From: Elusimicrobia bacterium CG08_land_8_20_14_0_20_44_26
GTDB taxonomy: Bacteria > CG03
Assembly: GCA_002779055.1 (NCBI GenBank)
Contig: PEXM01000051.1
Coordinates: 1-6,066, forward strand
DNA length: 6,066 nucleotides
Reading direction: 5' to 3'
Below the pieces are notes generated by a model that had not been told where the DNA came from, made no database searches, and saw only the letters and a list, made by a program, of their open reading frames with translations. A program made the position numbers and the translations under genes. Below are positions 5,001 through 6,066 of this stretch, one piece after another (position 1 is the stretch's first letter; each line of letters opens with the position of its first letter).

Positions 5001-5067
5001 CGCCGGTTTCTCTGCCGATTCCGTCTCTGGCGCCCTGACCGTGTATTATAAAAATCTTTTTTCTTAT
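2047..5067 (-). CDS. Large DHH/DHHA1-type phosphoesterase-like protein
   Basis: A protein of about 1006 residues if read from ATA at 5067; only 971 from GTG at 4962, the sole canonical start. I prefer the longer form because the extra 35 residues hold KIFIIHG and GGDLDTIAS, which fit DHH motif I (Asp24, Asp26, Ser30). CDVYIPDFPVD (about 76-86) fits motif II and INDHHPYTPE (Asp498-His499-His500) motif III. GSQIMTTRK...ADGGHKGAA (His781) fits the DHHA1 substrate-binding GGH motif. Such enzymes use two metal ions to hydrolyse phosphoester bonds in short RNAs, single-stranded DNA, pAp or cyclic dinucleotides. Between motifs II and III lie about 400 residues: a mainly helical, charged part, an Ig-like module (about 351-434, with TGRAVGGIDVAFE and TDEYGVASALY as in Big-1 repeats) and an acidic linker. 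The C-terminal 200 residues look alpha/beta. No signal peptide or membrane segment is evident, so it is probably cytoplasmic. It is the last gene of the pnp-accB cluster. The substrate is unknown and the family call is from motifs only. Confidence 0.6.
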   Translation of the reverse strand: MRKKIFIIHGQGARDGIGRETGGDLDTIASNAFYTVWAKNAIKKELLKEPVPGADYDYDFINYSEGLNHLAVHKGCDVYIPDFPVDAFAARLKLIRIPDKSSAVLLNKFTRDLFDFRIRITENSSAVAFKRKQIFNEAFNYVSKITDYKEVSALKIANCVLSLIRLFLEVSLFAVKEESTQKVKFETAQAAILDAFAGARFHSAKKNILKLMTSDVKYDMSEIAEKKEEILAFDEAHNNDLTSRGRIGYTDEMLILAAETVSFLVRGYDDLRELPFDEKHRNAFSGIVSAIARELTDLFSDLKKKVAESSGIIGDADGKLNEALREIDEAVKVINGLRDYRHPAKKKGGGFPVTVMLIEEATGRAVGGIDVAFERWKGKGKILDEAGCEIGEKRASVATDEYGVASALYMPSADDENFQINVTYDGLHVMLFPGKAADETSSSAGGDYLPAEDEGEKEEFDKTSGDTAGLAQKLSLTLIERMFRFLKENDVNVVSINDHHPYTPEVFELLMRLKSEGIIGNVQVYAKPRGIDESDSEKKCGADLIYEERIKGKRWDNGGLQFLKDMAHVQDLHLPKKCWPRSVDEKARALAIELSKLIGSSFNKIEMTSRLAEISSKKDLENIMTTSGWDKKVKEYEDGLAVVLPRTETNMLYLSLLKAPPAGDYSKNLLFTDKIKKIFMTPKRPEKKKLFLKKLYTNNPENHIKIMAVLSPFINAKKGETKINVASAINYLLYDRKYCADYFFYCYGSQIMTTRKPNAGDETINLSTLMQHIGTKADGGHKGAATCQPSSNPGFPKKRLLKVGDKNIIEFLYYIAGKIKEYYPSLELDGVCPVQAAGYAENYERALDKIKYGVVFYTFTKSVTEEIIKAALVKAPRISKNDGEDKPGITQIIERVARNYKPDYIFFLQGGMSGMVLYNFLDDRERLDLPDMARRIGWDEDGGSSRIAIATPKRNRRIPRDMRWLRDADFPELSRRLASFINETPGGWKITKISPPPADISDRLTS

Positions 5068-5540
5068 TTTTCTATCTCAAAAAGAGGGTCGCCTTTACCG
5101 ACCATGGCGCCGCTTTTCGCCACAACCGAGAGAATCCTGCAATCACTCGGACTTTCTATCTCGTTCATAACTTTCATCGCTTCTATCATACAGAGAATCT
5201 GTCCTTTTTTAACATCGCTGGGAACGCTGATATAGGAGGCAGAATTGGGACTCGGGCTTGCGTAGAAAACACCCGCCAGAGGCGACTTAATAACTTCTCT
5301 GCCGGAGATTTCTTTCACCGGCAATATTTTTTCGGTTTCCTGGCCTCCGGCTTTGTTTTCCGCTGAAACGGACGGTTTTGTTTTTTGTACGGAGCGTTCG
5401 GCGACTTTACGCTTAATGAAGATTTTAATTCCACTCTTACCGAATCTGAATTCGCCGATTTCCTTTTCTCTCATCAGCGAATAGCAGTGCCTGAAAATTG
5501 ATAAGAGCCCCTCGTCAGCGTCAGATTTTTTGCGCCCCAT
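5064..5540 (-). CDS. accB: Biotin carboxyl carrier protein of acetyl-CoA carboxylase
   Basis: A 158-residue AccB. The C-terminal biotinyl domain (about 82-158) begins IKSPLAGVFYASPSP and carries the EAMKVMNEI motif. Lys123 is the residue that biotin ligase modifies; it ends with the usual GDPLFEIE strand. The N-terminal 45 residues (a helix, then EFRFGKSGIKIFIKR) match the small N-terminal region of bacterial BCCPs, and a Lys/Ser/Pro-rich linker joins the two. The protein carries CO2 as carboxybiotin from biotin carboxylase to the carboxyltransferase in the first step of fatty acid synthesis. ATG at 5540 lies 20 bases inside the end of pnp, with no clear Shine-Dalgarno, so it is probably translated by coupling. 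The usual partner accC does not follow; instead the stop TAA overlaps the apparent ATA start of the DHH-type gene. Length is normal for the family. Confidence 0.95.
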   Translation of the reverse strand: MGRKKSDADEGLLSIFRHCYSLMREKEIGEFRFGKSGIKIFIKRKVAERSVQKTKPSVSAENKAGGQETEKILPVKEISGREVIKSPLAGVFYASPSPNSASYISVPSDVKKGQILCMIEAMKVMNEIESPSDCRILSVVAKSGAMVGKGDPLFEIEK

Positions 5541-6066
5541 TTTTTACATACTGGCTTTCGTCGCTGATATTCAATTCTCTGAGGGCTTCTTTTCTTGAAA
5601 GTTTTATTTTGCCTCTGTCGTCAACAGCAATAACTTTAACAAGTATTTCATCCCCTTCCTGAACGATGTCCGTTACCATATTGATTCTCTTCGGGGCAAG
5701 TTCCGAAATGTGGACAAGCCCCTCCGTGCCGGGATAAATCTGCACAAAAGCACCGAAATTTACGGTCTTCATAACTTTGCCGATGTGTATTTTGCCGATT
5801 TCAACCTCCCCGACGAGATATTCAATCATCTGTTTGGCTGAATTTATGCTTTCAATATCCGCCGCGGCTAAAGTGACAATACCGTCATCGTCTACGTTCA
5901 CTTCGCAGCCGGTATCAGCGACAATCGCTTTTATGTTTTTCCCTCCCGGCCCGATGAGGGCTCCGATTTTATCGGTTTTTATTTTTATGGAATCAATCTG
6001 AGGCGCATACTGCGAGACCTTTTCGCGGGAGGATGAAAGCGTCTCCTGAATTTTATCAATAATGCT
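5521..6066 (-). CDS. pnp: Polynucleotide phosphorylase, C-terminal part
   Basis: The last 181 residues of PNPase; the two RNase PH-like domains and catalytic site lie beyond the right edge. The visible part begins with the helix preceding the KH domain (VSQYAPQIDSIKIKTDKIG) and the KH RNA-binding loop IGPGGKNIKAI, followed by DTGCEVNVDDDGIVTLAA. The S1 domain (VEIGKIHIGKVMKTVNFGAF, GTEGLVHISEL, KVIAVDDRGKIKLSRKEAL) ends about 20 residues before the stop. PNPase degrades RNA 3' to 5' by phosphorolysis, and KH plus S1 hold the RNA. The short C-terminal tail after S1 (ELNISDESQYVKNGAQKI) lacks an obvious RNase E-binding extension. The reading frame is open to the window edge. It is the first visible gene of an overlapping cluster with accB. 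Confidence 0.96.
   Translation of the reverse strand, partial: SIIDKIQETLSSSREKVSQYAPQIDSIKIKTDKIGALIGPGGKNIKAIVADTGCEVNVDDDGIVTLAAADIESINSAKQMIEYLVGEVEIGKIHIGKVMKTVNFGAFVQIYPGTEGLVHISELAPKRINMVTDIVQEGDEILVKVIAVDDRGKIKLSRKEALRELNISDESQYVKNGAQKI

Noticed and set aside
5017..5067. TIR-like or alpha/beta-hydrolase reading of the KIFIIHG segment
   Set aside because: The strand-HG start resembles those folds, but GGDLDTIAS, the later DHH and the GGH motif fit the DHH/DHHA1 family as a set, and no hydrolase nucleophile elbow was seen.
5050..5085. Programmed -1 frameshift fusing AccB to the DHH-type protein
   Set aside because: The AccB stop follows a normal family C-terminus and no X XXY YYZ heptamer is in frame; only a single AAA codon could slip. 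A lost or rare start codon explains the data more simply.

Overview
All recognisable genes in this window lie on the minus strand, so the map reads from right to left. The genome is bacterial, uses the standard code, and has tightly packed genes with overlapping stops and starts. Many short prepilins with a G|xxxxEY processing motif and repeated GTAG-headed hairpins suggest an uncultured Gram-negative-type candidate phylum. Elusimicrobiota or Omnitrophota come to mind, but that assignment is a weak inference from gene style; the window holds no phylogenetic marker I can place firmly.

Right part (about 2047-6066): a three-gene overlapping cluster. First is the C-terminal KH-S1 end of polynucleotide phosphorylase (pnp; its catalytic core lies beyond the window). 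Next is the biotin carboxyl carrier protein of acetyl-CoA carboxylase (accB), overlapping pnp by 20 bases. Last is a very large protein of about 1006 residues that I interpret as an unusual DHH/DHHA1-type phosphoesterase. Its apparent DHH motif I lies upstream of the only canonical start codon. The frame reaches back to an ATA codon overlapping the accB stop as ATAA, as if an ancestral ATGA overlap had lost its start. Its DHH domain also seems to be split by about 400 residues that include an Ig-like (Big-1-type) module.

Middle (1822-2046): a non-coding stretch. It holds a 96-bp element with perfect 12-bp terminal inverted repeats and two internal GTAG-headed hairpins (a REP pair, BIME-like). 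It is followed by a consensus sigma70-type promoter (TTGACA, 17 bp, TATAAT) firing leftward, and an 8-codon leader reading frame that overlaps the first pilin gene as ATGA.

Left part (1-1821): a Flp/Tad-type pilus operon driven by that promoter. Six tandem small Flp-like prepilins (two of them, 53 and 54 aa, are easily missed) are followed by a TadE-like minor pseudopilin and the first codons of another gene that runs off the left edge. Prepilin peptidase, secretion ATPase and secretin genes are not visible and presumably lie further left. The last prepilin gene carries a REP-like hairpin inserted in frame at its processing site, flanked by an 8-bp direct repeat, so that the G|Q motif is duplicated. 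The REP family therefore appears to have been active inside this operon.
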